A stretch of 7,669 nt of DNA from CBDATY01 sp965200445 (GTDB lineage: Bacteria; Bacillota_I; Bacilli_A; Mycoplasmatales; Mycoplasmataceae): positions 1-7,669 of the forward strand of contig CBDATY010000001.1 in NCBI GenBank assembly GCA_965200445.1, read 5' to 3'. This document shows positions 7,368 to 7,669 of the stretch, piece by piece (position 1 is the first letter of the stretch; each line of letters opens with the position of its first letter). The translations under genes and the position numbers were made by a program. The notes beneath the pieces are model-generated. The model saw only the letters and a program-made list of their open reading frames with translations. It did no database searches and had not been told where the DNA came from.

Positions 7368-7669
7368 GACAGCGTATATGAGACGGGGTATATAAGACAG
7401 CGTATATAAGACAGCGTATTTAAGACGGGGTATATAAGACGGGGTATATAAGACGGGTCATATAAGACGGGGTATATAAGACGGGGTATATAAGTCGGGG
7501 TATATAAGACGGGGTATATAAGACAAGGTATATAAGACAGGGTATATAAGACGGGGTATATAAGACGGGGTATATAAGAAGGGGTATATAAGACGGGGTA
7601 TATAAGACGGGGTATATAAGAAAGGGTATATAAGACAGGGTATATAAGACTGGGCATATAAGACTCGGT
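7368..7669 (+). repeat. Terminal module, copy 4 (cut by the window end)
   Basis: This module shares GACGGGTCATATAA (7452) and GTCGGGG (7494) with copy 3 but not with copies 1 and 2. It keeps a full 14-bp first B unit where copy 3 has 13 bp. It is therefore a sister of copy 3 from before the 1-bp deletion. The window stops after the first eight bases of the GACTCGG unit, so the C cluster expected next is not visible. Confidence 0.88.

Larger units (their letters stand above)
1..7669 (+). repeat. 14-bp tandem repeat array (minisatellite/satellite) filling the window
   Basis: The consensus unit is GACAGGGTATATAA, repeated about 548 times head to tail with no inversion and no unique interruption. 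Most variation sits at unit position 4 (A, G, C or T), position 6 (G or C), position 11 (A, G or T) and position 13 (A or G). The consensus is 36% G+C. It is strongly asymmetric: 4 G against 1 C and 6 A against 3 T on the + strand. Both window edges fall inside the array. Size and higher-order organisation fit eukaryotic satellite or large minisatellite DNA. I do not recognise it as a named family. I see no gene, RNA gene, mobile element or CRISPR-like spacer anywhere; the repeats are contiguous and have no spacers. Confidence 0.98.
5336..7669 (+). repeat. Higher-order block 3 (incomplete on the right)
   Basis: This block starts at the GACCAGG unit at 5336 and runs to the window end. The window ends inside the terminal landmark, at the first GACTCGG unit (7662-7669). 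The equivalent point in block 2 is 2396 bp upstream, equal to 171 units plus two bases from the 15-bp units at 5392-5406 and 6065-6079. The block contains a 673-bp tandem duplication, F units at 5827, 6500, 6934, 7242, 7312 and 7410, and a terminal module closest to that of block 2. Confidence 0.85.

Noticed and set aside
1..7669. CRISPR array
   Set aside because: The units are contiguous with no unique spacers, and 14 bp is too short for a CRISPR repeat.
1..7669. Telomeric repeat tract made by a telomerase
   Set aside because: The G-rich strand bias and fixed unit length are suggestive, but variants are organised in kilobase higher-order blocks and copied segments, which points to recombination or slippage, not templated addition. 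No chromosome end is visible.
1..7669. Canonical G-quadruplex clusters
   Set aside because: GGG/GGGG runs are separated by about 10-11 nt, longer than the usual loop limit of about 7 nt.
1..7669. Iteron-type replication origin or plasmid partition site
   Set aside because: Those use few to a few dozen iterons next to unique genes; here there are about 548 units and no adjacent gene.
1..7669. Transposon or inserted element within the array
   Set aside because: The 14-bp register can be followed from end to end with only 1-bp deviations, so there is no room for an insertion.

Overview
The whole window is one uninterrupted tandem array of a 14-bp unit, consensus GACAGGGTATATAA on the + strand, in about 548 copies. 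I see no unique flanking sequence, no credible gene, no RNA gene and no transposon. The array runs off both ends, so its true size and surroundings are unknown. Arrays this long, degenerate and hierarchically organised are typical of eukaryotic minisatellite or satellite DNA (pericentromeric, subtelomeric or intergenic). Nothing in the sequence identifies the species, and a prokaryotic origin looks unlikely.

Units are named here by their variants: A = GACAGGG, B = GACGGGG, C = GACCGGG, D = GACTGGG (each followed by TATATAA), E = GACAGCGTATATAA and F = GACAGCGTATTTAA. Rarer forms serve as landmarks. Unit length is almost invariant: I find five 15-bp units (all the same C-cluster variant) and one 13-bp unit, and everything else keeps 14-bp register.

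The variants are arranged as a higher-order repeat. A landmark cluster (GAAAGGG, then GACTGGGCATATAA, three GACTCGG-type units, GACGCAG, then a C-rich cluster containing GACCAGG) divides the window into four blocks: 1-1736, 1737-3095, 3096-5335 and 5336-7669. The last is incomplete and ends inside the next landmark. Block lengths differ because of internal segmental tandem duplications. These are a ~1.32-kb duplication (about 771-2087 and 2088-3446), a 42-bp three-unit duplication or deletion distinguishing its two copies, and a 673-bp duplication (5378-6050 and 6051-6723) with one substitution between copies. Older copies with a 924-bp offset lie at about 3405-3950 and 4330-4890.

The minus strand of the consensus has no stop codon in any frame, and because 14 is not divisible by 3, all three frames encode the same circular 14-residue repeat (SYIPCLIYPVLYTL). 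Long minus-strand open frames are therefore a by-product of the repeat and are not annotated as genes. The main interest lies in the recorded duplication history, the rigid unit length, and the dense array of exact TATA-box-like motifs (TATATAAG) on the + strand.
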